From Falsibacillus albus (GTDB taxonomy: Bacteria > Bacillota > Bacilli > Bacillales > DSM-25281), in contig NZ_RCVZ01000017.1 in NCBI RefSeq assembly GCF_003668575.1, positions 1 through 64,000 of the forward strand: DNA of 64,000 nucleotides, written 5' to 3'. A program made the translations under genes and the position numbers. The number at the start of each line of letters is the position of its first letter. Position 1 is the stretch's first letter. The notes beneath the pieces were generated by a model that was not told the DNA's origin, searched no databases, and saw only the letters and a list, made by a program, of their open reading frames with translations. Below, piece after piece: positions 25,279 through 34,575 of the stretch.

Positions 25279-26718
25279 TCAGTCGAGAAGCTCCTTCACC
25301 ATTTCGACGTATGGAGTTTTGTCATACCCATTGTAAAGGGACATGGCCAGTTTCACCGGATCGCCGAAAAAGAAACGCTCATATAAGGTTTGCCGGGAGC
25401 CGAACGAACTCATGGTCAAATCCCAGGCCAACCGAAAGATCTTTACACGCTCAAGTGAATCGGAACCAGCCCCTTGCAAGTATTGATCAATATAGGGACG
25501 CGTATTGTCCGAAAGAAAATCTTTCTCTGTCGGTAGGGTGATCAAACCACTGGCGCCTAGCAAATGAATCACTTCTACGAGCCTTGGATAGAGCTTTGGA
25601 TAATAAATGATCGCGGCATTCAGCGCGTTTTTTTCCGGGGTCATCATCCCGAATGTGTTATGTTGGCATTGGTTCTCAGAAGTAAGAAGAAGGGATTTCA
25701 TGATTTCAAGACCGACAATGATTTCACTTGCCTTATCCTTTACATGCTGGAATTCGCTGATATTGATCGCATCGATGATCAGCTGGGTCAAACCGAGGAT
25801 GAATTCTGTTTTGACGACCTGCCTCGTGACCGATTGGAAGGAAAGAAGAGTGAACATATCGACTTCCTGTGTCATTTCAAAAGCGATATTCAAGTCCTTA
25901 TAAAGAAAGACGCGCTCCCAAGGGACCAGCACATCATCAAACACAACGACTGAATCGATTTCTTCATACTTTGTGGAAAAAGGATAGTCAAATTCGGAAT
26001 CCCCCGACACAAAAGACTCCCGGCACATGAACTTTAAACCGGGTGTATTGGAAGGGATGATGAAACCATATATATAAGATTCATCGATAAAATTCCCGCC
26101 CGCCGGCAGCACGAGCAATTCGTCCGTCAACCCGCCCTGCGTGGCCAGCAGCCGAGCACCTTTAACTACGATGCCATCACTGTTTTCATCAACAACTTTT
26201 GCCGCTATGATCATGTCATCCGATTCAAAAAATGATATAGAACGATTGGTCTGAGGATTGATGAAGGTATGGGTAAATGTCAAGTCCTCTGCGGCAGCCC
26301 GTTCATAGATCTGTCTAATGTTTTTACCAAATTTTTTATTGTTTTTCCCGAGGAGAGGAGCAGCGGCAGCGAGGGACATGATGGCAGAATTGATATAGTC
26401 GGGGGAACGGCCCAACAACCCCGCATTTGTTTTAGCCCATAGCTGGGTGGCCAGCCGGCGATCCGTTAAATCTGCTTTTGTCGCAGGCTGTTTAAAAGAA
26501 AAGTTCGCCTTTTCTGATGTGCCGGGAAGTGCGAAGGTGAGGAGGGGTTGATGCCTGGGGTCAGTCTGCATGTCAAATAGCTTGGCCTTGCTGTGGAGCA
26601 TGCCCTTAAAGGCAGTGTGATTGGAAATTTTTCCATCGACCTTCTTTCCATGGATCCATACCTCATTATGTAAATCATCAATCCGATTGATAAATTGTTT
26701 TCCTGAAATGATACCCAA
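25279..26718 (-). CDS. hpaB: 4-hydroxyphenylacetate 3-monooxygenase oxygenase-component family (HpaB-like)
   Basis: 479 residues of the FADH2-dependent two-component hydroxylase family with an acyl-CoA-dehydrogenase-like fold. ISGKQFINRIDDL near the N terminus, FTHTFINPQTNRS and DDVLVPWERVF are typical. The enzyme hydroxylates phenols using FADH2 from a separate reductase, and no hpaC-like reductase gene is next to it. The TTG start at 26718 follows AGGAGGG by 6 nt. Substrate assignment beyond phenolic compound is inference. Confidence 0.88.
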   Translation of the reverse strand: MGIISGKQFINRIDDLHNEVWIHGKKVDGKISNHTAFKGMLHSKAKLFDMQTDPRHQPLLTFALPGTSEKANFSFKQPATKADLTDRRLATQLWAKTNAGLLGRSPDYINSAIMSLAAAAPLLGKNNKKFGKNIRQIYERAAAEDLTFTHTFINPQTNRSISFFESDDMIIAAKVVDENSDGIVVKGARLLATQGGLTDELLVLPAGGNFIDESYIYGFIIPSNTPGLKFMCRESFVSGDSEFDYPFSTKYEEIDSVVVFDDVLVPWERVFLYKDLNIAFEMTQEVDMFTLLSFQSVTRQVVKTEFILGLTQLIIDAINISEFQHVKDKASEIIVGLEIMKSLLLTSENQCQHNTFGMMTPEKNALNAAIIYYPKLYPRLVEVIHLLGASGLITLPTEKDFLSDNTRPYIDQYLQGAGSDSLERVKIFRLAWDLTMSSFGSRQTLYERFFFGDPVKLAMSLYNGYDKTPYVEMVKELLD

Positions 26719-26807
26719 ATTGAGCCCTCCTAAAATGCTGATACCTTAAATCTATGCGTGGGCCAAGTTTCCTTTTCCTATTGTTTTTTGGAGTTGAGGC
26801 AGCAGGT

Positions 26808-26842
26808 ATAAAAAAACAGCGCACTCCATATTAGAACACGCT
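26808..26842 (-). terminator. Terminator of the TspO-like gene
   Basis: On the minus strand AGCGTGTTCT pairs with GGAGTGCGCT (several G-U pairs) around AATAT, followed by GTTTTTTT. It begins 12 bp after the stop. Confidence 0.75.
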
Positions 26843-26853
26843 CTCTGGCAAAC

Positions 26854-27576
26854 TCAATCTTGTTTTTTCCTCAGCAGAAAAATGCCGATGAAAATGACGA
26901 ACGCGAGCCCGTATGCCGTATACGCCACCATAGGTTCCTTCTCCATAGTGCGCACGCCTATGCCGATGAAGGCCCAAACGAAGACGAGGGGATAGACCCA
27001 ATCATTTTCCTTGCTCCGGAAGAATAAGGACAGCCACGCTGCCACAAGGAGCATGATGATCGTCCATGTGACGGCAGAAAGCCCGAATCCGTCCCATCCA
27101 TAGTAAACGAGTGCATAGCTGATGTTAGCAATGGTCGCGACGCTGACCCAGCCTAAATAGATGGAGAAAGGGAGTTGATCCCAAAAGGATGGCCGGGCTG
27201 CTTTCACTTTGCCATATAGACGAATAAGCGTAAGCAGGAGCAGGACCATGACCACTACTGTCCAGATTATATATTCATAATGCCAAAGGAAGATCCACAA
27301 GCTGTTTAATAAGGAGCTTAAGACAAATAAACCGCTCGTCGTGGTATAAAGGGCAGCATTCCTTCGATGCTTAGGCAGCCCCCTCAATACCCAAATGCCA
27401 AGCAGAAAATATATCAATCCCCAGATGGAAAATACGTACCCTGCAGGTGTAAAGAGTACATCGAGCTTATTTGATACTTCACCTGTCGTCTGTCCATTCA
27501 GCGGCAAGATGTTTGCCAAAGCATTGATGGCGATCATAAGGATTAAGGCGATTAAATTGAAAATGAATCGAAGCAA
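26854..27576 (-). CDS. TspO/MBR-related tryptophan-rich membrane protein
   Basis: 240 residues with about seven hydrophobic segments. The segments FTPAGYVFSIWGLIYFLLG and LLNSLWIFLWHYEYI are typical of the larger Trp-rich sensory proteins related to TspO, which bind tetrapyrroles and affect stress responses. It extends beyond the five-helix TspO core. The TTG start at 27576 follows GGGGAGGGAG. No neighbour suggests a specific ligand. Confidence 0.75.
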   Translation of the reverse strand: MLRFIFNLIALILMIAINALANILPLNGQTTGEVSNKLDVLFTPAGYVFSIWGLIYFLLGIWVLRGLPKHRRNAALYTTTSGLFVLSSLLNSLWIFLWHYEYIIWTVVVMVLLLLTLIRLYGKVKAARPSFWDQLPFSIYLGWVSVATIANISYALVYYGWDGFGLSAVTWTIIMLLVAAWLSLFFRSKENDWVYPLVFVWAFIGIGVRTMEKEPMVAYTAYGLAFVIFIGIFLLRKKQD

Positions 27577-27805
27577 ACTGCTCCCTCCCCAAATTGGTAT
27601 ATCTGTATTTTATGCCTGACCAAGAGTTTTCATTTCTTCTTTGATATTTATCCATAAATGGAGGATGAAAACGTGAGTAAGCACATTCCCTAAAAAGGTG
27701 GATGGTGAGGCAATGCGGAATTCAACTTTCATAAAATCGCCTAATATATTTTCAGGACTTGTCTCATATTCTTATGATATGAACTTGTACATAAGGGGAG
27801 ACAGA

Positions 27806-29140
27806 ATGAATACATTTTTGAAGGGATCCATTCTATTGATTACGGTTGCGTTTTTGGGGGAATGTCTTGAATTTTTGATTAATATGGTGCTGGCGAAGGA
27901 AATCGGGGCAAAAGGGATGGGGATGTATATGTCGATCCTGCCGTTCGTTTTCCTGGTCGTGGTGATTGCCAGCCTCGAGCTCCCCATATCCCTATCCAAG
28001 CTGGTGGCGGAAAAAGAGGAAAGGTATCACCGGAGCCTGTTGCACCATGCATTTAAAATGGCGGTCTATTCTACTGTTGTCTTCTTGGTCGTGGCCACTT
28101 TTGTCTTTCCGTCCATTCCGATCTTTCAGCATTATCCTCCCATTTTGCGGGGGCTGATGATTGCCTTGATCCCGGTGATTTCAATTTCATCGATTGCCCG
28201 CGGATATTTTATGGGCGTGCAGCAAATGGGGAAGATCGCCATGTCCAACTTCCTCCGAAAAGTCCTCCAGCTGTTATTTTTAGTGATGTTATATCAGCTG
28301 TTTGATTTTCAGCCGCAGATAGCCCTACTGGTCGCAATCTGTACGTTGATTGGATGCGAGATTGTCGTACTGATTTATTTGATCCTCGCGTATGTCTTCC
28401 AATTCCGTGAGCTCAAGCATAAATCTCATGATCAAATCAGGGGGAAGGTTGTCAGGAAGAGCTTGCTGGCCGTATCGGTACCGACAACGGGGTTAAGGAT
28501 CTTCCATGCCATCACGGCGGCCATTCAGCCATTTTTGATCAAGACGGCTTTAATGCATTCCGGTCTGAGTGAATCGATGTCGACTGAACAGTTCGGGATA
28601 CTGGCGGGTGTTGCTTTCACGATCGGCTTTTTCCCGGCGTTCATTTCCCATTCGTTATTGATCATTCTGATACCGACCGTTTCAGAGCACTTTGCCAATC
28701 ATAATCATAAAGACCTTCAAAATTTGCTGCAGAAGGTCATGGTTTTCACGTTTGTTTACGGGGTGCCCGCCGTCTGTCTTTTCTATTTTGGCGGGGAGAA
28801 GCTCACCACCCTTTTCTTTCACTCCACGGATGCCGTCTATTATTTGCAGCTGCTCTGGCCGTTTTTCCTCTTGCATTATTTCATCATTCCCATGCAGGCT
28901 TTCCTGATCGGATTGGGGCTGGTGAAGGACGCCTTCCTCCATTCGATCCTATCCACGGCAGTCGCCTTTTTAGGCATCTATATCCTCGGAGGGATGATGG
29001 GGCACGGAATGGTCGGCATCATTCTAGGGATGAACACTGGGGCGATGCTATTGACCCTTCTTCACTACCTGACCATTTGCAAAAGAATCAACATCTCCAT
29101 ATTCATGAAGCCGCAGCCACGGATTTTCTATAAAAGGTGA
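27806..29140 (+). CDS. ykvU: SpoVB/YkvU-family polysaccharide flippase
   Basis: 444 residues from the ATG at 27806 preceded by AAGGGGAG; the frame extends upstream without a good site. It has about twelve to fourteen hydrophobic helices of the MOP exporter superfamily: MNTFLKGSILLITVAFLGEC, then MVLAKEIGAKGMGMYMSILP. SpoVB-family proteins flip lipid-linked glycans, and B. subtilis YkvU (about the same length) is sporulation-linked. A role in spore cortex or coat glycan is inferred from family only. Confidence 0.83.
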   Translation: MNTFLKGSILLITVAFLGECLEFLINMVLAKEIGAKGMGMYMSILPFVFLVVVIASLELPISLSKLVAEKEERYHRSLLHHAFKMAVYSTVVFLVVATFVFPSIPIFQHYPPILRGLMIALIPVISISSIARGYFMGVQQMGKIAMSNFLRKVLQLLFLVMLYQLFDFQPQIALLVAICTLIGCEIVVLIYLILAYVFQFRELKHKSHDQIRGKVVRKSLLAVSVPTTGLRIFHAITAAIQPFLIKTALMHSGLSESMSTEQFGILAGVAFTIGFFPAFISHSLLIILIPTVSEHFANHNHKDLQNLLQKVMVFTFVYGVPAVCLFYFGGEKLTTLFFHSTDAVYYLQLLWPFFLLHYFIIPMQAFLIGLGLVKDAFLHSILSTAVAFLGIYILGGMMGHGMVGIILGMNTGAMLLTLLHYLTICKRINISIFMKPQPRIFYKR

Positions 29141-29141
29141 C

Positions 29142-29195
29142 AAAAGGTGACAGGCACCATCCAATATCTGGATGGTGCCTGTCGCCTTTTTTTTT
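29142..29195 (+). terminator. Strong terminator carrying GGTGACAGGCACC
   Basis: AAAAGGTGACAGGCACCATC pairs with GATGGTGCCTGTCGCCTTTT (inner pair TCCA/TGGA), followed by a nine-T run. It directly follows the ykvU stop codon. The stem is built from the same short sequence present at 9941, 14656 and 25022. Confidence 0.95.
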
Positions 29196-29231
29196 GATGG
29201 GATGTATCGGCGGATACGGCTCAAGACCTAG

Positions 29232-29260
29232 TTGAAAATAAAGCGGAGGCTCGTTATGAA
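29232..29260 (+). promoter_or_regulatory. Candidate promoter of the lia operon
   Basis: TTGAAA (29232-29237), a 17-bp spacer and TATGAA (29255-29260) lie about 50 bp before liaI. In B. subtilis LiaR activates the corresponding promoter. I cannot place a confident LiaR box, though GATGTATCGGCGGATACGG just upstream has partial symmetry. Confidence 0.5.
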
Positions 29261-29308
29261 AGCGAAGAAATCAAGGTAGGATAGAATCATAGAAAGGAGG
29301 AAGGAAAC

Positions 29309-29650
29309 ATGAGAAAAGTTGGTTTAGCGATAATCGGAGGGATAGCGGCAATCGTACTATTGACGCACGTGGGGCCACTCATCGGGTTGTTGATCAGTTT
29401 GGTGCTTCTGTACTTCTCATTTAAAAAATTCATGGCAGCGGATTCTACCTTCAAGAAAATCGTGTGGGCGATCATCGGGGTGATCGCATTAACCGCTTCG
29501 GCATCCAACGTACCGGCAATCCTGGCAATCGCAGCTGCGGTGATCTTGTACATGGTCTATAAAAAGTGGAATGAACAAAAGAGCGAAAAGCAAGACACAT
29601 CCGATCCATTTCAAAACTTTGAAAAAGAATGGGGAAAACTTCAAAAGTAA
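29309..29650 (+). CDS. liaI: LiaI-like membrane protein
   Basis: 113 residues: about four hydrophobic segments (about 5-90), then a charged tail SEKQDTSDPFQNFEKEWGKL that resembles the acidic-aromatic C terminus of LiaI. In B. subtilis LiaI anchors the phage-shock protein LiaH at the membrane under envelope stress. It is first in an operon with liaH, liaF, liaS and liaR; AAAGGAGGAAGG precedes the ATG. Confidence 0.85.
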   Translation: MRKVGLAIIGGIAAIVLLTHVGPLIGLLISLVLLYFSFKKFMAADSTFKKIVWAIIGVIALTASASNVPAILAIAAAVILYMVYKKWNEQKSEKQDTSDPFQNFEKEWGKLQK

Positions 29651-29766
29651 TGACTTCATTCATTTAATCGGAAGTGTTTGCTAGACTCAGGAAGGTCAAC
29701 GCGGCCCCTTGAAAAGCGAACATCCTCAAGTAGAAAATACATCCAAAATAAAAAGGAGAGAGTGGA

Positions 29767-30447
29767 ATGGGAAATTTATTTAGCAGGATTAAACGAACAA
29801 TCGAAGCGGATTTGCATGATATGCTTGATCAAAAGGAACAAAAGAATCCAATCGCCGTATTGAATCAATATTTGCGCCAATGTGAGGCGGAAACCGAGAA
29901 AGTAAGAAAGCTGGTCGAGCGTCAATACCTTCTGAAAGAAGAATTTACAAAGGAATACCACCATGCCAAAGAGCTTTCCGCCAAACGTAAATACCAAGCG
30001 GAAGTGGCACTTAAAGCAAGCGAACAAGACCTTCATGAATTCGCTTTGCAGGAACAGCTTCAATATGAAGAAAGATCGCGCTCCCTTCAAGCATCACTAG
30101 TAAATGCCACTGAACAGCTTGAGCAGCTTGAGCGAAAGTACAATGAAATGAAGCACAAATTAAAAGATATGAATTTGAAGCGCCTTGAGTTGATGGGAAG
30201 GGAGAACATGGCAAGAGCCCATCACCGAATGAATAAAGTGCTGGACAATAACGCTTATTCCTCTGGCTCCACTAATCATTTCGATGAAATGGAATCGTAT
30301 TTGGAGAGCCTGGAGCATCAGGTCACTTCGACATACTACCGCAATACAATCGATGCAAAGATCGCCAAGCTTGAAAGAGAAAATAAATTCGAAAACGAGA
30401 TTAAGCCGGAAAAAGAAAATAAATTGGAAGAAACACATTCTATTTAA
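29767..30447 (+). CDS. liaH: LiaH, PspA/IM30-family phage-shock protein
   Basis: 226 residues, predicted almost wholly coiled coil, with the N-terminal amphipathic helix MGNLFSRIKRTIEADLHDML of the PspA family. It forms large oligomers that protect the membrane. The C-terminal tail is Glu/Lys/Asn-rich (RENKFENEIKPEKENK), a poorly conserved low-complexity extension. A second PspA paralogue is present at 48.2 kb. Confidence 0.92.
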   Translation: MGNLFSRIKRTIEADLHDMLDQKEQKNPIAVLNQYLRQCEAETEKVRKLVERQYLLKEEFTKEYHHAKELSAKRKYQAEVALKASEQDLHEFALQEQLQYEERSRSLQASLVNATEQLEQLERKYNEMKHKLKDMNLKRLELMGRENMARAHHRMNKVLDNNAYSSGSTNHFDEMESYLESLEHQVTSTYYRNTIDAKIAKLERENKFENEIKPEKENKLEETHSI

Positions 30448-30468
30448 TAACTGAAACATGGTATTCTA

Positions 30469-30495
30469 AAAAGGCGTAGATCATCTGCGTCTTTT
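30469..30495 (+). terminator. Attenuator-like hairpin between liaH and liaF
   Basis: AAAAGGCGTAGAT pairs with ATCTGCGTCTTTT through two G-U pairs around a single C, followed by TTTT. It would separate a highly expressed liaIH message from the regulatory genes, as in B. subtilis where the liaIH transcript predominates. Readthrough is needed for liaFSR. Confidence 0.65.
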
Positions 30496-30499
30496 CATA

Positions 30500-30570
30500 G
30501 TGTAAGCCAGCGTTGGAAAGTCAGAATCATGCAGCGGAAATCAACCTTTAATGAATAGCAACAAACTGTC
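30500..30570. repeat. Fragment of the dispersed element
   Basis: ATGCAGCGGAAATCAACCTT followed by ATGAATAGCAACAAACT matches the right end of the copy at 45918-45965, including its flank. It lies inside the lia operon between the attenuator and liaF. Confidence 0.6.
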
Positions 30571-30617
30571 CGAATAGAGCTAAATAAATTATTTGATAGA
30601 AAAGGAGGCGTTCCCTG

Positions 30618-31355
30618 ATGATGGATAAACTGAAAGGCGATGGATTAAGCTGGATCATCCTCATTGGCATACTGCTCCTGGTCTTCGAACTATCATTCCA
30701 TAACGGGGACGCTATTTTTTCCTTGCTCGTTGCAGGCGGCCTGATCTACCTTGGCAAGAAAAAAAAGGACAATGGAAATAAGAGAAACCTATTTTTTTGG
30801 ATAGGGATCATCATCTTGATCGTCACCATCTTTAATTTGGTCACGTTCCGCTTATTGATCATTGCCATTATCGGCTACGCGGTCATCCAGTTTGCGAAAT
30901 CAAAGCAGGAGCCGAAGGTCATCAAACCGAAAATCAACTTAGAAAAGAAGCCAAGGTCAAATGAGGCCATTTATATAAAAACACCGTATTTTAAAAATCA
31001 ATGGTTCGGCAGCCAGGCAACGGTCGACCATCCATTTGAATGGGAAGATATCAACATTCAAGCGGGCGTGGGTGATACGATCATTGATTTGAGCAACACC
31101 GTTCTTCCTAATGGAGAAGCGGTTATTTTCATCAAAAACTTAATAGGGAATATAAAGATACTTGTCCCGTATGAAACGGAAATCAGCATCCGCCATAGTG
31201 TAGTAGCGGGGGCTTCAACGATTTTTCAGCACCAGGAACACTCTTCTTTTAACCATACGGTCCACTTCCAAACAGAGGGCTATGAGCAAGCGGAACAAAA
31301 GGTAAAGGTCATTACCTCCTTGCTCGTCGGAAACATAGAGGTGAAACGGGTATGA
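30618..31355 (+). CDS. liaF: LiaF, inhibitor of the LiaRS two-component system
   Basis: 245 residues. Four hydrophobic segments (about 12-95) are followed by a cytoplasmic domain with the cell-wall-active/DUF2154-type core: DTIIDLSNTVLPNGEAVIFI, GNIKILVPYETEISIRHSVV and [11 protein letters not shown]. LiaF keeps LiaS in phosphatase mode without stress. It overlaps liaS by 4 bp (ATGA). GGAGG lies 9 nt before the ATG at 30618. Confidence 0.92.
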   Translation: MMDKLKGDGLSWIILIGILLLVFELSFHNGDAIFSLLVAGGLIYLGKKKKDNGNKRNLFFWIGIIILIVTIFNLVTFRLLIIAIIGYAVIQFAKSKQEPKVIKPKINLEKKPRSNEAIYIKTPYFKNQWFGSQATVDHPFEWEDINIQAGVGDTIIDLSNTVLPNGEAVIFIKNLIGNIKILVPYETEISIRHSVVAGASTIFQHQEHSSFNHTVHFQTEGYEQAEQKVKVITSLLVGNIEVKRV

Positions 31356-32404
31356 GTATAATCAAGCGCCAGATGATCGTGTCCTGTTTCATGGCCATTG
31401 TTTCGGTTCTTGTCTTTTCCACGCTTTATTTTTATGCTTTTCCGCTAAGCGATTGGTCTACTTTATGGGAGCGGCAGATTCTTGATTTTCCCTTTATCCT
31501 GGTTGTTCCATTGGCCGGTTTACTGATTGGGATTGTGTCGGGACTCGCATCCGGCATTGCGTGGAAAAAGCAGCTTTCGCAAATAAAGGGTGAAATCTCC
31601 TTATTGGTCGGCGGACAGGTTCCAAAAAGAACGGAAGCCTCAAAGATTACAGAAATTGCTTCGATTGAACAGCAGATCGATAAGTTGAAAGTCCAAATCA
31701 GTGAGCAGACAAAGCTATCCCAGAAGCTCGCAACAGAAAAAGCCGAGGTTCAGGAGAAAAGAATCCAAGAGCTCGTTTCGCAGGAAAGGAACAGGCTAGC
31801 CCGAGAGCTTCATGATTCGGTCAGCCAGCAGCTGTTTGCGGCATCGATGCTTATGTCCGCCATCAATGAAACAAATCCTTCTCCGAGCAGCGCCGAATCA
31901 AAGCAATTGAAGATGGTGGAGCAAATGATCCACCAATCTCAGCTGGAAATGCGTGCCCTCTTATTGCATCTTCGTCCGGTGGCATTGAAAGGAAAGTCAT
32001 TGGAAGAAGGAATTCAGGAGCTATTAATCGAATTATCCCAAAAGGTCCCAATGGAATTACATTGGAAAATAGAGCCGCTTGCTTTGGATAAAGGGGTTGA
32101 AGACCATTTATTCCGAATCCTTCAGGAATCCGTTTCCAACACACTGCGGCACGCAAAAGCCTCCAGCCTGAATGTCCTCCTCATTGAGCGGGACAGCTTG
32201 ATCATCCTGCGCATTTCAGATGATGGGGTTGGATTTGATGTAGAGAAGGAGAAGGAGAAGGCAGGTTCCTACGGTCTTCAAAACATGAGGGAGCGGGCAC
32301 TCGAAATCGGCGGAACGATGAAAATCGTCAGCCTGCCGAACAAAGGAACCCGCCTGGAAGTACGCGTACCAAAGATTTCGTTGGAAGGAGAAATAAATGA
32401 TTAG
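31352..32404 (+). CDS. liaS: LiaS sensor histidine kinase
   Basis: 350 residues: two N-terminal membrane helices (about 10-30 and 47-70) with only a short extracellular loop, a HAMP-like/coiled region, HisKA_3 motif [18 protein letters not shown] with phosphoacceptor His about 154, and an HATPase with ISDDGVGFD and [12 protein letters not shown]. The short loop fits an intramembrane-sensing kinase needing LiaF. It overlaps liaR by 8 bp. Confidence 0.93.
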   Translation: MSIIKRQMIVSCFMAIVSVLVFSTLYFYAFPLSDWSTLWERQILDFPFILVVPLAGLLIGIVSGLASGIAWKKQLSQIKGEISLLVGGQVPKRTEASKITEIASIEQQIDKLKVQISEQTKLSQKLATEKAEVQEKRIQELVSQERNRLARELHDSVSQQLFAASMLMSAINETNPSPSSAESKQLKMVEQMIHQSQLEMRALLLHLRPVALKGKSLEEGIQELLIELSQKVPMELHWKIEPLALDKGVEDHLFRILQESVSNTLRHAKASSLNVLLIERDSLIILRISDDGVGFDVEKEKEKAGSYGLQNMRERALEIGGTMKIVSLPNKGTRLEVRVPKISLEGEIND

Positions 32405-33029
32405 AGTATTATTTGTCGATGACCATGAAATGGTGAGAATAGGGGTATCGGCCTTCCTTTCTTCCCAGCCTGACATTGATGTCGTCGGGGAAGCGGATAA
32501 CGGCGAGAAGGCAATCGAACTGGCGATGGAGTTGAAGCCCGATATTATATTGATGGATTTGGTCATGCCGGAGATGGACGGAATCGAGGCGACAAGAACG
32601 ATTGTCTCCAAGTGGCCGGAAGCGAAAATCATCATCGTGACAAGCTTCCTGGATGATGAAAAAGTGTACCCAGCCTTAGAGGCAGGGGCAACGAGCTATA
32701 TGCTGAAAACCTCGAAAGCCAGTGAAATTGCCGATGCCGTCCGTGCAACCTATAAAGGACAATCCATTTTGGAGCCGGAGGTCACAGGGAAGATGATGGC
32801 AAAAATGAGGCAAAGGGATGCCAGGGAACTGCATGAAGATCTGACCAACAGGGAATTGGAAATCCTGCTTTTAATGGCAGAGGGCAAGACGAACCAAGAA
32901 ATTGCCGATGAATTATTCATTGCCTTGAAAACGGCGAAGACGCATGTCAGCAATATTTTAAGCAAGCTGAACGTACAGGACCGGACCCAGGCAGTCATCT
33001 ATGCCTTCAAGCATTCGCTCGTCAAATGA
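32397..33029 (+). CDS. liaR: LiaR response regulator
   Basis: 210 residues, NarL/FixJ family. The receiver has FVDDHEMV and phosphoacceptor Asp 54 in [12 protein letters not shown]. The LuxR-type HTH at about 145-205 carries [20 protein letters not shown] and [15 protein letters not shown]. It activates the operon's own promoter in related bacteria. Last gene of the operon. Confidence 0.95.
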   Translation: MIRVLFVDDHEMVRIGVSAFLSSQPDIDVVGEADNGEKAIELAMELKPDIILMDLVMPEMDGIEATRTIVSKWPEAKIIIVTSFLDDEKVYPALEAGATSYMLKTSKASEIADAVRATYKGQSILEPEVTGKMMAKMRQRDARELHEDLTNRELEILLLMAEGKTNQEIADELFIALKTAKTHVSNILSKLNVQDRTQAVIYAFKHSLVK

Positions 33030-33052
33030 CTGAAAGACCTACATAAGGGGAA

Positions 33053-33096
33053 AAAGAGGCGATCCCATGGAAGCTGCGGGAAGGCCTCTTGTTTGT
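33053..33096 (+). terminator. Terminator of the lia operon
   Basis: AAGAGGC (33054-33060) pairs with GCCTCTT (33084-33090), followed by GTTTGTTTTG. The loop of about 23 nt has a weak internal pairing. Confidence 0.7.
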
Positions 33097-33106
33097 TTTG
33101 CTTGCG

Positions 33107-33310
33107 CTAAAACAAGCCCGGAGAATATTTAATGAAGTAATACAAAACATATAACCAGCTGAAGATACCGTGGATGATGGCCCAGCCTATCGATTTATAG
33201 GCGGTGTAGGAAATGACCATGGCCAGACAGCTTCCAAAACTTATCCCGTTCTTCACGACCGTAGAAGTGCGCTTGTACCTCTTTACTTTAATATCTTTTT
33301 CAAAATCCAA
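33107..33310 (-). CDS. Small membrane protein of unknown function (67 aa)
   Basis: A basic N terminus (KDIKVKRYKRTSTVVKNG) is followed by two hydrophobic segments, ISFGSCLAMVISYTAYKSIG and WAIIHGIFSWLYVLYYFI. The TTG at 33310 follows GAGGGGGG by 7 nt. The amphipathic pattern and RBS argue that it is a real gene; I believe similar short proteins occur in other bacilli but cannot name a family. Confidence 0.65.
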   Translation of the reverse strand: MDFEKDIKVKRYKRTSTVVKNGISFGSCLAMVISYTAYKSIGWAIIHGIFSWLYVLYYFIKYSPGLF

Positions 33311-33495
33311 GCAAAGGCCCCCCTCATTCAGTTAATGACCAGTCCAATAATATTGATATGAAGCAGCAGGAGTGAACATGTGTCGGTTCTGTGTTTATCA
33401 TAACAAAAATCAAGGTATTTTTTTCCTTTTATTATGGAATATACTAAAAAATAATTGTTCATGGAAGCTCAATACAGAGGAGGGAATAAGCCGAA

Positions 33496-34401
33496 ATGCC
33501 GAATATTTGGGATGCTGAAATCGTTGTTTCAGAAGCATTGGCAAAAGAGTTGATCGGAGAGCAGTTCCCTCGGATTGCACCTGTCGCGGCCCGGAAAATG
33601 GGGGAAGGCTTCGATAATACCATCTATGAAATAAATGAATCGTTAATATTCAGGTTTCCAAGGAGGGAAATCGCTGTTGAGCTCCTGTGCATAGAGGGCA
33701 AGCTTCTACCTGCCATTGGAGATTCGCTTAGCCTTCCGATTCCAATTCCTATGTTTTATGGGAAGCCATCCATGAAATATCCGTGGCCATTCATCGGCTA
33801 TGCGAAAGTGGAGGGGGATGTCCCGAGAAATTTGAAAAGAGAAGACCATGCAAAGTCAGGTTCTTTATTGGGGGGATTTTTGAAAGAGCTACACGCGTTT
33901 CCCATCGAGAAAGCTATAGAATTAGACACACCTTATGATCAATTGGATCGGGTAAATATCAGAAAAAGAAAAGAAAGGCTAATGGATCATTACAAACGAA
34001 TCGTTGATAAAGGATTATGGGAGGAGCATGAAGTTCTTCTTCAGTATTTGAATGAGCTTCAACCTGTAGGGCCGGGAGGAAAGCAGGTGCTTTGCCACGG
34101 GGATCTGCATATCAATAACATCTTAGTCGGAAATGACAGAAGGGTATCAGGGATCATCGATTGGGGCGATGTTCATATCGGGCATCCTGCCGTCGATCTA
34201 TCCATTGCCTATTCCTATTTGCCCAAGGAGTCAAGGGAAGCGTTTTTTGAAGAATATGGGTCCGTGGAAAAAGAAGACAAGCTCCTTGCTCGATTCAAGG
34301 CTGTCTATACTTCTGCCGTCCTGCTGATCTATGGGGAAGACGTAAAGGATCAAGGGCTCATGGAAGCGGCGAAAAAATCGCTCGCCTATTCGCTGGAATG
34401 A
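33496..34401 (+). CDS. APH-family phosphotransferase
   Basis: 301 residues. The catalytic loop is LCHGDLHINNILV (about 198-210, HxDxxxxN) and the metal site IIDWGDVHIGHPAVDLS (DWGD). The N-terminal lobe has RKMGEGFDNTIYEINESLIF, a nucleotide-binding loop analogue. It resembles the aminoglycoside 3'-phosphotransferase/choline kinase group annotated in many bacilli without demonstrated drug resistance. Monocistronic, with AGGAGGGAATAAG upstream. Confidence 0.85.
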   Translation: MPNIWDAEIVVSEALAKELIGEQFPRIAPVAARKMGEGFDNTIYEINESLIFRFPRREIAVELLCIEGKLLPAIGDSLSLPIPIPMFYGKPSMKYPWPFIGYAKVEGDVPRNLKREDHAKSGSLLGGFLKELHAFPIEKAIELDTPYDQLDRVNIRKRKERLMDHYKRIVDKGLWEEHEVLLQYLNELQPVGPGGKQVLCHGDLHINNILVGNDRRVSGIIDWGDVHIGHPAVDLSIAYSYLPKESREAFFEEYGSVEKEDKLLARFKAVYTSAVLLIYGEDVKDQGLMEAAKKSLAYSLE

Positions 34402-34479
34402 AGTTCGATCCAGGTAAACACTGGATTTCTCTTTCCTATTTTTATGTAGTATAATTAATATATCCATTTTTATGGTAGT

Positions 34480-34508
34480 TTGCTCTCAAACGCTAAATAA
34501 GGTATGAT
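34480..34508 (+). promoter_or_regulatory. Candidate promoter of the TerC gene
   Basis: TTGCTC (34480-34485), a 17-bp spacer and TATGAT (34503-34508), 68 bp before the ATG. A further TATAAT at 34450 lacks a good -35. I looked for a yybP-ykoY manganese riboswitch in this leader and do not see one. Confidence 0.55.
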
Positions 34509-34575
34509 AGTAATTGTTTTTATTGCAGATACAATAGTAGATTAATTACTAATTTAATAGAGGTGGAGTAGTAGA

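Noticed and set aside
34402-34575. yybP-ykoY manganese riboswitch upstream of the TerC gene
   Set aside because: The expected paired GGGGAGTA-type loops are not present; only promoter-like sequence is seen.
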